DNA of 64,000 nucleotides from Cavenderia fasciculata (lineage: Eukaryota > Evosea > Eumycetozoa > Acytosteliales > Cavenderiaceae), in NCBI RefSeq assembly GCF_000203815.1, contig NW_004457703.1:1-64000 (forward strand), read 5' to 3'. Shown here piece after piece: positions 1-12,534 of the stretch. How positions within the stretch are numbered: the first letter of the stretch is position 1; every line of letters begins with the position of its first letter. The notes beneath the pieces were generated by a model. That model saw only the letters and a list, made by a program, of their open reading frames with translations, did no database searches and was not told the DNA's origin. The translations under genes were made by a program, and so were the position numbers.

Positions 1-911
1 GAAATAAATTGGTCCATGTGAAAGTGAAAAAAAAAAAAAAAAAAAAAAAGGTTAATAAAAGAAATAAATAAAACAAAATATGATTAAAGTGTCAGACAAT
101 GTATTTATTACTATTATTATTATTATTATTTATTACTATTGATAATGTGTGTGCTTGTCTATAAATATTCCAATCTAAGAGTGAGATAAGATAATCTAGT
201 AACCCCACCACCACCACAGAGAGACGCCAACATTTTTGACGCATGTGTACAAAAAAAAAATCAAATAAAATTGATATGAAATAAATAAAAAGAATATCAT
301 TTGATATTTAGATATGAAGAGTAGGAGGAAGATATGTGATGATGAGAGGGAATATATATGTACGAACGATACAAAAAAAAACAAAAAAAAAAAAAAGTAA
401 GGTAGAGATAGATACTAAGTTTTATATATACCTGTTTGTTGTGGCTCGCTTTGAACAAAGAAAGAAGAATGTGAAATGAAACTATGTCTCTCTCCTCTTT
501 TGTCTTGTGTTTAGCTGTGATAGATAATGGATCTTCTATAGAATAAATGCTGATAAATGTTGTTTTTAATCTTCGGGTTCTTTGTTTTCTATTATTCTCT
601 ATCTCTCGGTGCTTTTCAATCCTTCAATTCGAATGAATGAAACGAAAATTGGGAAGATTTTTCTTGTTCTTGAAAGATATTTTTGTCGACTCTGTTTTTA
701 GCTAGTTCTTTTTCATCGTTTCTTTGCAACTATATCAAAAAAAAGAACTCTTTAAGAAGTACCGAAAATTAAATATATATCAAAAGAACAAGTCAAAGGT
801 GGTGTACACCATCATCATCCTTTCTTTTTTTAAAATTGTGGTTGGTAAAAAGAATTCATACAAATTAAATAGTGGTGGGTGAAGAACCTTCTTCTCGCGA
901 TTTCAATCAAA
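1..911. other. intergenic region left of the PHD gene
   Basis: AT-rich non-coding sequence with an A-run near 30-49, ATT repeats near 113-136 and several mixed A/T runs. I see no convincing coding sequence; the short open frames here are low complexity. A stretch near 430-700 is less biased (it includes a GGCTCGCTTTGAAC segment) and may be an untranslated leader or promoter of a gene outside the window on the left. No RNA gene was recognised. Confidence 0.5.
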
Positions 912-985
912 TTAATTTTTATTAAAGTTTAAATAATATTTGAACCAAGAAATAGTTTGGTCAACATCCATACAATTAATATTAA

Positions 986-1079
<94 letters not shown>

Positions 1080-3997
1080 GTTATCTGGTGATTCAGTTGG
1101 TTTTTTTTGCCTTCACCGCCATATGTTAAAAGCAATCTATTGAGAGACACCAAAATGATGTGTCGATATTTGAATTGAGTAGTTCCTCTGTGTGCCATTA
1201 AATATGATTCTATTGGCATGCCTCTATTGTTTACCAAAACTACTAGCTTGGACTTGACATAGTAATGCAACTCTTCAAGTCTTTTGCTCATTATATGAGC
1301 ATGATTAATGCCGTTGCCGCTTGGGCTGTTGTGTTGTGCCGAGATGATATTTAAATCATTTAGAGCAGATTTAAATATTTGTACATTCCACTTGTATCCA
1401 ATACGCAAAAGTGATGATAACAATGGCAAGAGGATATTGAACAACTTGTCGTTTTCAAATATAACATTATTATCAATCAATAGTGTTCCATTGATTGGAT
1501 ACAAAAGTGTAATTGCTTGTTGGTTATCGAGAAGAAGGGGAAGGGATGGAGTTGGAGGAGGAGGAGAGGGGGGTTGGTAAACAATTCCTGCTTGATTATT
1601 TTGTATTTGTTCAAACAATGATTTTAAATAATTTTTTAGGTATAATTCTTGTTCTAAATTTGCCACAAAAAATATATTTGAATCTTTGGATTGATATCGA
1701 TATAGAAATGGATATTCAAAGAATACTCTTCTTTGATATCCTTGTTCAATAATGAATAAATAAATAAATTGATTATTAAATTGATTATTAAATTGATTAT
1801 TAAATTGATTATTAAATTGATTATTATTATTATTTTGATTTTTGAGGGATGAGAAATCTACAAGACGTCCACCACAATCAATAATAAATTCTTGTAATTT
1901 AGATGAAGGATATGAATCATTATCTGTTGGCGTCTTTGATTTAATAAATACCACATTTATCACTGTTGTTTGATCGCCATTCAAATTATTTTCTGTTGTT
2001 TTGAGTGTTGAGATTGATTTAGTTATTAGAGGTTTTGGTTGTTTGTAAACAATTCCATACAACTTATTACCATTTGTTGAAAATAGATATACATATTTTC
2101 TATTTGATATTCGAGTAAAGCCCACAATTGGTGATGAAACCGAAACTTTTAGCTTGTATAGCAAAGAATAAAATGGTGACGTGGGATTGTTTGGTGAATT
2201 GTTTGACGGTGAAAAGTGTAATACAGGAAACAGACAATGATCTTTTAGTGAAAAGTCAAGGATAGTGTTCTTGGTGTCTTGATCGAGTGAATAAAAATTG
2301 CATTTTTGAAAGTTTAAAGAGTTTGTTGTTGTGAGCCTTACTTTGCTGTTATGTTCATCTAGTCTAGAAATGGACATTGTCGAAATAAAAATATCATCAA
2401 ATTCTATTCTTCCTCTCCAAATAATGCTAGGAACTTGTTTGGGCTGAATTTTGTTGTTGTTGTTGGTTGATGATGATTGTGGTGGTGGTGGTGGTGGTTG
2501 TTTGTGATTATTTGGTTTATGACTTAGATCCCAAGAAATTTGGTTATTATTATGATTTGAATCCAATTGCTCCTTGATGATTTTTGGGGGTTGCTTTTTG
2601 TTGTTGTTGATTATGCTTGGAAGGCTTCCATTTAAAAGTGGTGAGGAAGGGGGTGAAGAAGGGGATTTGGTTTTTGGCACTTTGGAGAGGTATTGATTCA
2701 TCCCCGTTGTGGCTCCAGATGAGGGTGAGGGTTTCTTGAGAATCATAGAGGGAGATGGCAAAGGTGGACTACTAGATGGAGCATCCTTTAATTTTTTGTT
2801 TGGACGGATTTGGGGAGAATAATTTTCATCAACTTTTCTCTTCTCTTCATCCAAATCACCAAATTTGTTTAATTTTCTTTTGTTATCAACAAAAGTATTA
2901 TTATTATTATTATTATTATCACCATTACTACGACTATTACTATGACTATTACTATTACTATGACTATAATCCTTGACTTCTCCATCTTCTTCATCATCTT
3001 CTTGATTGTTGAGATCTATATCTGATAAATCACCCCATCTACAATGATCACATACCCAATCTCCTTTGGGGACATTTGAAATGGGATAGCGAAGGCAATA
3101 CATGTGATAACCTCTATCACATCCATCCGAGTCACAAAGTAGAATTTTATCTTCATCTTTGCCCAACTTGCATTTACTACATAAAAGATTCTCTAGAATT
3201 TCATCTTGGCTGTCGTCAGATTCAGATAGCGAGCTATATGATTGGTCATCGTCGTCGGAAAAGTCTCCATCCTCTTTCTCTTTTGGGGTTTGTTTTCTTG
3301 GCCTTCCTTCTTTTTTTTTTTTTTTTTTGAGTTCTTTTTTAAAGAATAAGAAGAAGAGGAAAGAGTGGGAGAAGAAGAAATGGGAGATTTGTTTTTTTCG
3401 AGTGAGGGATCCCTAGAACCAAGCCTCTTTGAGTTGCTAATTCTCTTTTTCTTGTCCTGGCAATCTTGACACTCCCACCTTCTAGGTACCCTATTTAATG
3501 GTGGTGAAGTACAATAAGAATGATAATAAAAGTGACATCTAAGACATTTTACCATGTTTGTTCCGTTTTCATCTTTGTTGCAAAACGAACAAGTCTAAAA
3601 AAAAAAAAAATAAAAGGGTTAAAGAGTTGAAAGAAGGACGACGATTGGTTGGTCATTTTTGTGTTTATACCTTTTCTTCATTGCTACCAGAAGATGATGA
3701 AGAAATATCAGAGGAATCATCATCATCACCAGAATCTTGTGAAGAGTAAGATTCAGATTCAGATTTGTTCTCTTTATCATCTTGATCAGAGCTATCATCG
3801 GATGAACTCTCATCGTTGGTTTTCCTATGATCTGCAGTTTCTGTATCATGATTTCCATCTATTATTTTCTTTTGACGATGATAATGGTCTCTTTTAGAGG
3901 AGGAGGAAGAAGAGGATGATGATGAGGAATAGGATGATTGTCTTTGTTTGTTATCATTCTTCTTCCTTGATGAAGATGATATTTCGTTTCTTTTCAT
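912..3997 (-). CDS. PHD-finger / AT-hook chromatin protein, frame disrupted
   Basis: Exons on the minus strand are 3997-3671 and 3594 to about 912/929. The intron has a GTATAAAC donor and an oligo-pyrimidine acceptor, and joins in phase 0. The acidic, Ser-rich N-terminus leads into a PHD finger (CSFCNKDENG..VKCLRCHFYYHSYC..WECQDC). Then come a Lys-rich stretch, an AT-hook-like GRPRKQ, an acidic patch, and a second PHD finger (CSKCKLG..LLCDSDGCDRGYHMYC..WVCDHC). The long C-terminal part has an IIWRGRIEFDDI segment resembling the start of a SPOC domain and a weak BRCT-like segment (DCGGRLV). PHD fingers read histone tails, so a nuclear chromatin role is likely. The frame between the two PHD fingers is broken at an 18-A run (3311-3328); one more A restores it. 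A second shift at an 8-A run (1101-1108) would turn an odd poly-Ile tail into poly-Asn and move the stop to 912. With both corrections the protein is about 1003 residues. Confidence 0.75.
985..1079 (+). repeat. (ATT)n microsatellite in the 3' part of the PHD gene
   Basis: About 90 bp of uninterrupted ATT triplets. Read on the minus strand it encodes either poly-Ile (as assembled) or poly-Asn (if the adjacent A8 run is one base longer). Poly-Asn is the normal dictyostelid outcome. Confidence 0.9.
3311..3328 (-). other. homopolymer frameshift site (A18 on coding strand)
   Basis: Eighteen T on the plus strand. Upstream codons enter in the frame that gives a Lys run then EGQENK. Downstream coding (GRPRKQ, acidic patch, second PHD finger) lies in another frame. 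One additional A, or two fewer, joins them. No usable GT-AG intron spans the run in a compatible phase that I could find. Likely a sequence-length error, but slippage on A-runs during transcription or translation is the alternative. Confidence 0.75.
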
Positions 3998-4156
3998 GAT
4001 CCCCCACAGAAACCAAAGAATTCTTCTTCTTTATCTCTCCACAACAACAACAATAATAATAATAATACAATAATAACGAAATCCACATTTCGTATCTGTT
4101 TTTTTAAAAAGGGGTGAACAAAAAAAAAAAAAAAAAAATAGATTGCTTTTTTGTTT

Positions 4157-7100
4157 TTATTGTTTTTTTGGATCGTTTATAAATAAAAGAGCTTTTGAAC
4201 GTCTTGAAAGTGCCCATTGGACTGACCAAATGGCCAAAGGTCTCATATAAGTTGAGGCTCTGAAACTGCCATTCATATCCCAAGCCTCAGGTGTCTATAG
4301 ATAAATAATAAAAAAATGGTTAATTGATCAACCTTTTTTTTTTTTTGTTTTTTTTTTTGTTTACACATACTTGATATTGAAAGCCCCATTTTTCATAGGA
4401 ACTATTTACCAGTCCCTTAATTAAACTCCAAGCCTCTTTGTCCATATAGTGTAAAAGAAATGTACTTGCAAGTGAATAGCTTGTTCCTATCCAAACCTCG
4501 CTTGATTGTAGACATGTTTGGTCGACAATGGCCAAAGGAGAAATCCCGTTTACGGCACCACAAGATCCGTTTGAATAACTCTTTATATTGTATTCATTGA
4601 TAATGGATAGTGTAGAAAGAGCTTGGTCAAGGGTCATGTACGAAGACAAGCCACAACTTGTTAAGTACCAGTGACCAGCCAATTGATCGGCCATTATACT
4701 GTTGTAGTGCGATTGTTTTGAAGAGTCATAATTAAAGTAATGCCCATTCCACAGTTTCTTGTTGTATGATTTCTTTCCTTTTTCAAATAGTTTACTGTAC
4801 ACCTCCTCGTCGTCACGTAAACCAAGAATCCGAGCCATTGCCGATGTTGCTTTAATTGCTGCCAACCACAGGCCACCCGTGTAGGCGCTGCATCCACTTG
4901 CAGACCATGTATCGTATGTTTGGTCTGGGAAACCTTCATTGTCAATAACTCCATCATCGTCTGTATCAAATTCAAATGCCTTTCTGATGACCTCTTCCAC
5001 GGTTCCCCACATTTGTAACAAGAATCCTCTATCACCGTCAAGTGGAATGTATTCCTGACCAAAGCTGCTGCTAGTAGCATTACTTTTTTGGCCACTAGAG
5101 TCTACCGATGTTAAAAGGTAGTCACGGTACACTTGTAGAATAAACTTGCAAGGTAAATCTTTCCATCTTGATATGTCTTGTATATTGTATGCGTTGACTC
5201 GTTTCCAAGGATCTTCACCCGGATTACCAATGTCATGGGGTACGGTTCCCCTCAGTTTACGAGGGATTTGTTTTCCACTATGAATGCACTCTACAGTTTC
5301 TCCTCCATAGTCTTCCATCGTAGCATCGGCGATACCACTCTGTAGACTGAATTCCAGCGAGGGCCAGAGGGTAGCCAATGCAAAAGATGCATAAAAATGT
5401 ACATCATATGTATTATACATTAAATATTCTTGACTTTCTAGATATGCAAATTGTCCAATTTCTTTATCATAAATATAATTATTGTTATTATTATTATTAT
5501 TATCTATAATGTTATTTTGATTATTATTTTGATTATTTTGATTAATTGTCCAAATTGAACCACCATCAACAAGAAAGTATAATTCATTAAATAGAGCCTT
5601 TTTATAAAAAGAAGGTAGTTGAGGATCTTGCAAGATAGGATTTTGCCAAGAATTGATTTGTTGTTCCCAATTTTGATAGTTTAGAGAGGCATAATGGGCA
5701 ATCGATTGACTATTATTGCCACTGGTTCCAAAAAACTTTGTATATCTACGTGGATATATAGATTTTCCAGAGTTAAAAGTACAGTAAGGAGAATCCCATG
5801 CAACCGCAAATACTATTTGACGCGAAGATTGAGCCTCTACTCTGACTTTGTATGCTATGGCAGCACCAATTGGTTTTTTCGCTTGGTTGGGTCTGGTATC
5901 GTCACTATTATCCAAAACACCATTCTTATTAAAACTGTACCATAGGTTTGCAGCCTCTAGCCTATTTGTCGTTTCAAATCTCGATACATATGAAAAATTC
6001 GATCCAGGCTCGTCACAAAGTGCACCAATTGACAACTCCATACTACTATTCTGGGAAGCACTTCTATTGGTATTTAGTGTTATGCCTCTAAATTTTCCAT
6101 TGTCCAACGAAAAGGAACGATTGTAATGACCTCCCAGCTGATCAGTGGAATCAGTGCCATCACCGTTTTGCCAAGTAAACATTAAACTAATGTCTGCAGA
6201 TACTGGAGCACTGTTATCAATCTTCCACACAAATACTGCACAAGGATAGCTAGACTCTTGATAGTTGTGCGCTATAACTGGTGACACTTGTTTACACACC
6301 AATTTAATGTCGGGATGAGGTTCTTCATAGACGGTCCAAGCACGAGGAAACATTCCAAAATAACTAGATTTATCTCCTTTGAGTGCCCAGTTCCAAACAT
6401 CTAGATTTTGATTATTTCTTGGTTTACCCTGACATAAAACAGTTGCAAGTTTGTTGGTTGCAGAAGAAGAAGAAGAGGAAGAGGAAGAAGAAGTGGATCC
6501 TTGATTGTTCATTTTGATAAATACCGAAAAATTATTGGCATCGACTACTTTGTTGGTGACAACTCCATTTGATAAATTCCATCTTACAAAATCACCTCTC
6601 CATCCACGTGTAATCGATCCACACCCAATACCACCAATTGGTACGCCCATAATCGGTCCTGGATTTGGCATATTAAATGGATCCATAATCGGTAATCTAC
6701 CTGCATTCATTTCTCTCTTTACATATTTCCACATTCTATACCCTAGACCCATTAATTTAATTCCTTGACCAAATGATACCTAAAGAAAGAAAGAAAGAAG
6801 GAGGAGGAGGGGAGGAGGAATTAATAAATATGAACAAAAATATTATTAAAAATATTAGGTGTAAAGAGATTTTCTTACTTGAAATTTTTTGTGATCAGGA
6901 AACTGATTGTTGAGGGCCCTTGTCCAACAATGGGGAGGAATATCCTCACCCAATCTCTGCCACTTTTCCATTTCCGATTGAATGTCTTCCTCTTCAAAGG
7001 TAGAGTTTTCAGATTTACTCCTTTCCTCAACCTCTTCTCCAAGATCATTCCAAAAGTTATCTGTGCTAAAGCTTAAAAGATTTTGAACAGGTTTGGCGTT

Positions 7101-7934
7101 ATATGCTGACATGATTGTGCTCTTTGTAAATGCAAGTGAATTGATTGCCATCGATTTTATGTTTTCAGTAGAAACTACTGAATAGGTTGAACTATTATTA
7201 AGATTATTATTATTATTATTATTGTTAAGATTAAGATTATTAAGATTAAGATTATTTGTAGAAGGATCGAATGTAGGGATTTGTTCCTCCAAACAAGATG
7301 ATGATCCTTGTTCAATTTGTCCATTAAAATCGATATTGGATTGGTTTATATCCTCTATTGTTGTTGTTGTTGTTGATGATGTTGTTGTTGTTGTTAATGT
7401 TGATGTTGTTGATGTTGAATTTGTTGTCGTAGTATTTTCTGTAATTGTAGCTGCTCGATCCTCACCATCAACAAACCCAAAATTTAGCCTGATAGAATCA
7501 TTGATAGCATCGTCAGTGACATGATGATTCACTTGCAATATGTTATCTTGATTTTTGTTGTTGTTGGTAACAAAGAATTTCTCTAAAGTCTGAGCAGCAA
7601 TGCTGTTGTCAAGAAGAGTTGAAGAACTATTGTATCCAATAGAAGACGATATGGGAGAAGAAAAGAAGTTAATTTCTTCATATTCGTCGATTGTAGCTTG
7701 TTCAAAATCAATTAAATCATTGTTGCTGCTAGTGTTGGTTGTATTGTTATTTTCATTGGTAGTTGCTATTAGCAAGTTTGTATTGTGTTGATGTTGCTGT
7801 TTTTGTTGTTGTTGTTGTTGTTGACGATGTTGTTGAGGTCTCATCATATTTGATGGTGAAGTTGCATTCAATATCTTATTGTCGTTGGTATTATCAAAAA
7901 AGAAGAGATCATCTCCTTCGTCTTTTTCTTCCAT
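4157..7934 (-). CDS. non-lysosomal glucosylceramidase (GBA2 family)
   Basis: Exons 7934-6879, 6779-4371 and 4294-4157, both introns in phase 0, giving about 1200 residues. GBA2 enzymes hydrolyse glucosylceramide to glucose and ceramide on the cytosolic face of ER/Golgi or plasma membranes. The catalytic (alpha/alpha)6 region is very well conserved. It has the [19 protein letters not shown] segment, the nucleophile region [49 protein letters not shown] and the acid/base region [19 protein letters not shown]. The C-terminal exon supplies [23 protein letters not shown], which matches family ends. Exon 1 (352 residues) is mostly N/T/Q/S-rich and makes the protein longer than the roughly 930-residue human enzyme; only its last part ([13 protein letters not shown]) looks family-like. 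The start at 7934 begins [12 protein letters not shown]; a downstream start cannot be excluded. A Ser run interrupts the N-terminal beta domain. Confidence 0.93.
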
Positions 7935-8083
7935 TTAACTTTATAGTTCTATAATGGATTATATATTATATAATAAAGATCTCTGCAACAATAATAATAT
8001 TAATAATAACCTTTTCACACTTTTGCTTTGTTTTTTTTGTTTCGATTTTTAATTAAATTAATTTTATTAAAATGAATTTCGAG

Positions 8084-10657
8084 TTATGTATTTTTTTCTT
8101 CTGGTTGTGATTGTTCACTTATCCAATAATTGATTACTTGATACATAATGTCTAAAGGAAGAGCACCATTCTTTAGAATAATGCTGTGAAATTTTTTAAT
8201 ATCAAATCTTTCCTTCAATTGTTGTTCACAATAACTTCTTAGTTCTTTGATTTTGAGTGCACCAATCTTGCTTGATAACCCCTAAAAATATTATTTTTGA
8301 ATCAATGAATGAGCAGTATTTTTTTTTTTTTTTTTTTGTTTTAAGATAATTACAATTCCAGGCAAAGAAGCAATAGTGTCAATATTTAGTTTTGCATCAT
8401 TGACCTCAAATCCACAGCTATCTACAAGAAAAGATAGACACTTATCATATCCCCATTTAATTCCTGAATAATGCATACTAGCATCTATAATCATTGAAGC
8501 AGTTCTAATGGAATATAAAATAAATTAAATTATAATCTTTTCTTTTTTTCTTTTTTTTTTTTTTTTGTTTGTTTTCATACATTCTAAGATCAGTAATATA
8601 ATGACCTAGTCTTCCCCATTTATCTTCAATCCAATTGAATTCAACTGAAAGACTTTCTGCATAATGTCCCCAACCCTCGTAAGAAGAATAATTCATCTAA
8701 TAAATAAAAACAAAAGATTAATAACTGACTGCTCTGTGTTTTTAAAAAGAACTTACAAAGTTTCTTCTAAAAATATCTATATTTTCCTGTCTTGAAACTA
8801 GTAATTGAAGATGGTGACCTGGTACCCCCTCCAGAAATGCTATTGATTTGATGAGAATTTTAGATCTACCCAGGGCCTTGTTAAAATCGATATAGACTCT
8901 TGCCTTTTCTCTATTGTCTGCAGGAGGTGGAATGTATAGGAATGAACTTGCACCTGAATTAAAATCTGATTTTAGATATTGAATATCCTCCAAATGTCCA
9001 ATTGGTGGCAAATCAAATAATGTCTCTATATCTTTGTAGTGATCTTTGAAAACCTTGTTTATGGAATCAATTACTTGATTTTCACCTTGTTCAGAGTTGT
9101 CAAAGTTGAGTGACTCCTTATCAACGATTCGATTGATATAGTGACCAAAAGTCTCTGTCTGCGAATCAAATGGGTAGTCTTTGGACATGAGATCGATAAT
9201 TGAGTGTTGAATTCTGCTAATTTCGCCGTATCCACACTCTACAATATCCATGGGGTGCATTGTTGTCGAGGTGTAATAATAGAGACTAAAACGATAGATT
9301 TCATCTCCATTGGAAGGTAAATTCCACAATCCAATTTCTTTTGGAGCCAATGGATAAATAGAGTCTAGGTATTGAGATAAGCGCAAAAGAGATGGTACGA
9401 AATGTTCAGAGAGCGCCAATCTCAATCTTTCCAATAATGATCTTTTCATCTTTTCTGATAGCGTCGATAACAAGGGTTCACAATATAATCGATCATAAAG
9501 TCTAAGGTATAATTTGTGGGTAGTGACATCTTTTGGTATCCTCCTTGCTACAACTGGTGCATCATCATCGTCATCGTCATCATCATTGTTGGATTGTGGG
9601 GATAAAGATGATGTTGAAAAAGTGGAAGAAGAAGAGGAAGAGGAAGAAGATGATGATGATGATGATGATGATGAAGATGATGAAGTAGAAGAAGAGAGTG
9701 ATTCTGTCGATGAAATAGTATTGTTTCTTTTTGATGATGTTTGTGTTTTTGGAGATTCATTTTGTGGGCCACCAACAACAATCTCTGAAATATTTGCCAA
9801 CTCTAGAATTTGTTGGTTTGACTTTTTCATTATATTCTCTGGTGCCAATATTCCCTCACATACTCTGGATTTTATATCTTTTATTATCCCAGATACATAT
9901 GATTCTGTTTCTAATATTCTTGATATATATGCTTCAATATCTCTTTTGTCTTTTAACTAAAGAAAAAAAAACCAAAAAAGGTTATTATTATTTTTGTATA
10001 TTTTTTTTTTTTTTTTTATTTACATACAGAATGAGAGGTAAAAAGAGTTTGTCTAAGTGCAACTATATAACCTTTTGAAGGATTTAATGGAAAGATAGTT
10101 GGATGGTAGATATAGAGGGGCGAAAGATAAATCTTTAATGAAAGTCCCATCAGAGAAGTTGAAAGAAACCAACTAATCGTATTGTATGATATCCACTGTT
10201 GTAGACTACCAGGTTTTTTGTTTGACAGATCGACATTGACAGTATCTTCAAACTTTTTTAGCATCTCTATTTGATATCTAATACGATTGAAACCAAGTTG
10301 CTTGCTAGTAGGAGATACATCTTCGAGAAAGTAATTATGAAAATAGAGACCATATTGTTCGATAATCTTGAATCGTGAGAGACATTGATAACTAGCCATT
10401 ATCGTCTCTAAAAAGATTCGAAGTATGCATATATTTAATGTATAGGGTGTAAAGTAGATTGTTGGTATGACATAGAGATAGACGACAGACAATAACAACA
10501 ATGTGATCGACAAACTGACATAACTGGTGAACTGAATACTTTTGCTGTCTGATAAAAATAAAAAACCAGATGACATGCCTATTATTACACATCCTATTGT
10601 TAATAATATCATCCCTATTGCTTTTACCCTTCTTAGTTGAATTAAATATTTTATCAT
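8084..10657 (-). CDS. DUF885 family protein with N-terminal membrane segments
   Basis: Five exons: 10657-10028, 9956-8757, 8696-8581, 8504-8354 and 8281-8084; all joins keep frame, giving about 764 residues. DUF885 proteins are predicted metallo-hydrolases of mostly unknown substrate. Family signatures visible are ISLKDKRDIEAYISRI-type sequence after the first intron, FLEGVPGHHLQL (family usually HExxPGHH), NYSSYEGWGHYAES, and the C-terminal LKERFDIKKFHSIILKNGAL segment. In the first motif the usual leading His is Leu while Glu and the HH pair remain, so catalysis may be altered. Exon 1 encodes two strongly hydrophobic stretches (about residues 16-36 and 43-69), implying membrane anchoring, which is uncommon for the family. 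A long Ser run and a short Asp run occur in exon 2. Confidence 0.85.
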
Positions 10658-10664
10658 CCTTATA

Positions 10665-10720
<56 letters not shown>
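10665..10720 (+). repeat. (ATT)n microsatellite upstream of the DUF885 gene
   Basis: Uninterrupted ATT triplets in the 187-bp spacer between the DUF885 start (10657) and the sulfite oxidase stop (10845); a shorter ATT run follows near 10740-10760. Non-coding. Confidence 0.85.
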
Positions 10721-10721
<1 letters not shown>

Positions 10722-10844
10722 GTATTGGTATCAGTAGTAGTATTATTATTATTATTATTAAAAGTTTCAGTCTGAATCATTGTGTTGTGCGAAAAAAAAA
10801 AAATAATTGGTATGATGGGTTGGTGGTGATGATGATCAAACAAT

Positions 10845-12305
10845 TTATAAATTAGATTGTTTTATTTTGTTATTGTCAGACGACTCTATGTTTATATCAA
10901 CATAGTGCCAACAATTATTCATGACACCTCTAAGATTCCAAATATCCTTTACATCTTTTGGTTGTGTATTACTTGCAGAATCCCCTACAGAAAAATGAAT
11001 TAAAAAATAGAGAGATATATAGATTGTGAGTAAGTATTTTTTTGGTGGTGCATTTGCCACTTATTTTGTTTAACTTACATGCTCTACAACAAATTCTAAT
11101 AGGGATACTAGATTTGTTACCTGTTGTATGATGATGATTGGTTGCCAATGACTTTATAGTATATCTAAACAAAGTCCAACCCCAATATTTATTGGAATTA
11201 CCTTTCTCTTCACCCATCAACTCTGCATAATCCCAAGTCTCACCACCGTCAAGTGAAACATCAACACGTTCAATCTTTCGACCACCGCCGCTAGTAGCAT
11301 ATCCATAAATAGAGAATGGTAAAAAGAGATGTGAATTTGGAGCCGGGATGCATATAGCACTTTGTATAGATAATTCTTGAAGCGATGGAGTCTTGTCCCA
11401 ATATTGCTCAACATTGTTCCAATCTACACCACTGTGAAATATTTTGTAGTCTCTACGTTGGAAAAAGCTGGTAGATTCTTCGCTGCTCACAGTAATCTTG
11501 TCCAACCATTTTACACTTCTTGCACCAATGATTCCTGGAGCAATAACTCTTAATGGATATCCATGATCTCTAGTCAATGTTTCGCCATTCATTTCATATG
11601 CCAATATTACATCACCATTAATGTCCCTAATAATAAATAATTGTTAATATTCTTTCTCTTTTTCTTTTCCTTTTCCTTTTCCTATTCCTACTACATACAT
11701 TGCTTTCTCCATTGTAATTGAACTTCCATAGGGTTTTCCCTCATCTTCTGGACATCCAACATCTAAACCCCAAAAACATGCATGCTTTGCACCATTACCA
11801 ACAGGGAATGCATTTGCCTTTTCGAGTACGTCACGAAGTCTACATCCTGCCCATACACCATTTGACAAACTAGCAATTCCCCATCCAACACCTTTAACCT
11901 TTTTATAGTCACTCATCATAGTTCTACGGTTACCAGCACACTATATTGAACAATGAAAGAAAGAAAGAAAAGAGTTAAAACTGTATTGATTATTTATGTG
12001 AGACTTTAAATACCTACCTGTAGATGTGCTGTAATAGTAACTTTTTCAAATTGTTGTTTAATATCATCGATTGATAGTAATAGAGGTTTTCCAACCAATC
12101 CATCTATCTTTAAAAAGTAACTAGACTCTTGTACAAGTGGTACGGGTGCATGATTTCTAACGTAAAAGTGCTCTGTAGGTGTAACAAACGATTGAATTAG
12201 TCTTTCTGGTGTAGGTTCGGCATTAAATGGCTCTTTAGCATTAATGATAAACTCTTTGTTTCTTGTTGGTTCTAAAGAAAAATCAGCTGTTGCTTTGTCG
12301 CCCAT
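10845..12305 (-). CDS. sulfite oxidase, molybdenum-cofactor enzyme, plant-like
   Basis: Exons 12305-12018, 11940-11699, 11626-11079 and 10984-10845 encode about 405 residues. The protein oxidises sulfite to sulfate using molybdopterin. The Mo-ligating cysteine begins exon 2 (CAGNRRTMMSDYKKVKG). Family motifs follow: LAYEMNGETLTRDHGYPLR, VIAPGIIGARSVKWL, VDVSLDGGETWDYAEL and IWNLRGVMNNCWHYV (dimerisation domain). There is no cytochrome b5 domain and no obvious mitochondrial presequence, so the architecture is that of the plant enzyme and not the animal one. The protein ends SNL, the same tripeptide that acts as a peroxisomal type 1 signal in Arabidopsis sulfite oxidase; peroxisomal location is therefore inferred. 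Tandem with the DUF885 gene, no sign of co-regulation. Confidence 0.93.
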
Positions 12306-12534
12306 TTGTTGTTATTGTTAATAATAAAATAACAAATAATATTATCACTCTTTCTATATCTATATATTTCTATATTGTTTTGAGTGAAACAAATGCATTC
12401 CTCCCCACTTTTGTGTAAGGAGGAAACGAGGAGGTGGGAGAAGAAATTTCATTCAAAAAAGTTTTGTTGTATAGATCTTTGAACAAAGACGGAAGTGATC
12501 TTGCAAGATTTGTTTTTTGACAATTTATTTGTGA

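Noticed and set aside
196-384. 62-residue minus-strand frame rich in Phe/Leu/Tyr
   Set aside because: Composition follows T-rich sequence; no codon structure, splice context or family similarity.
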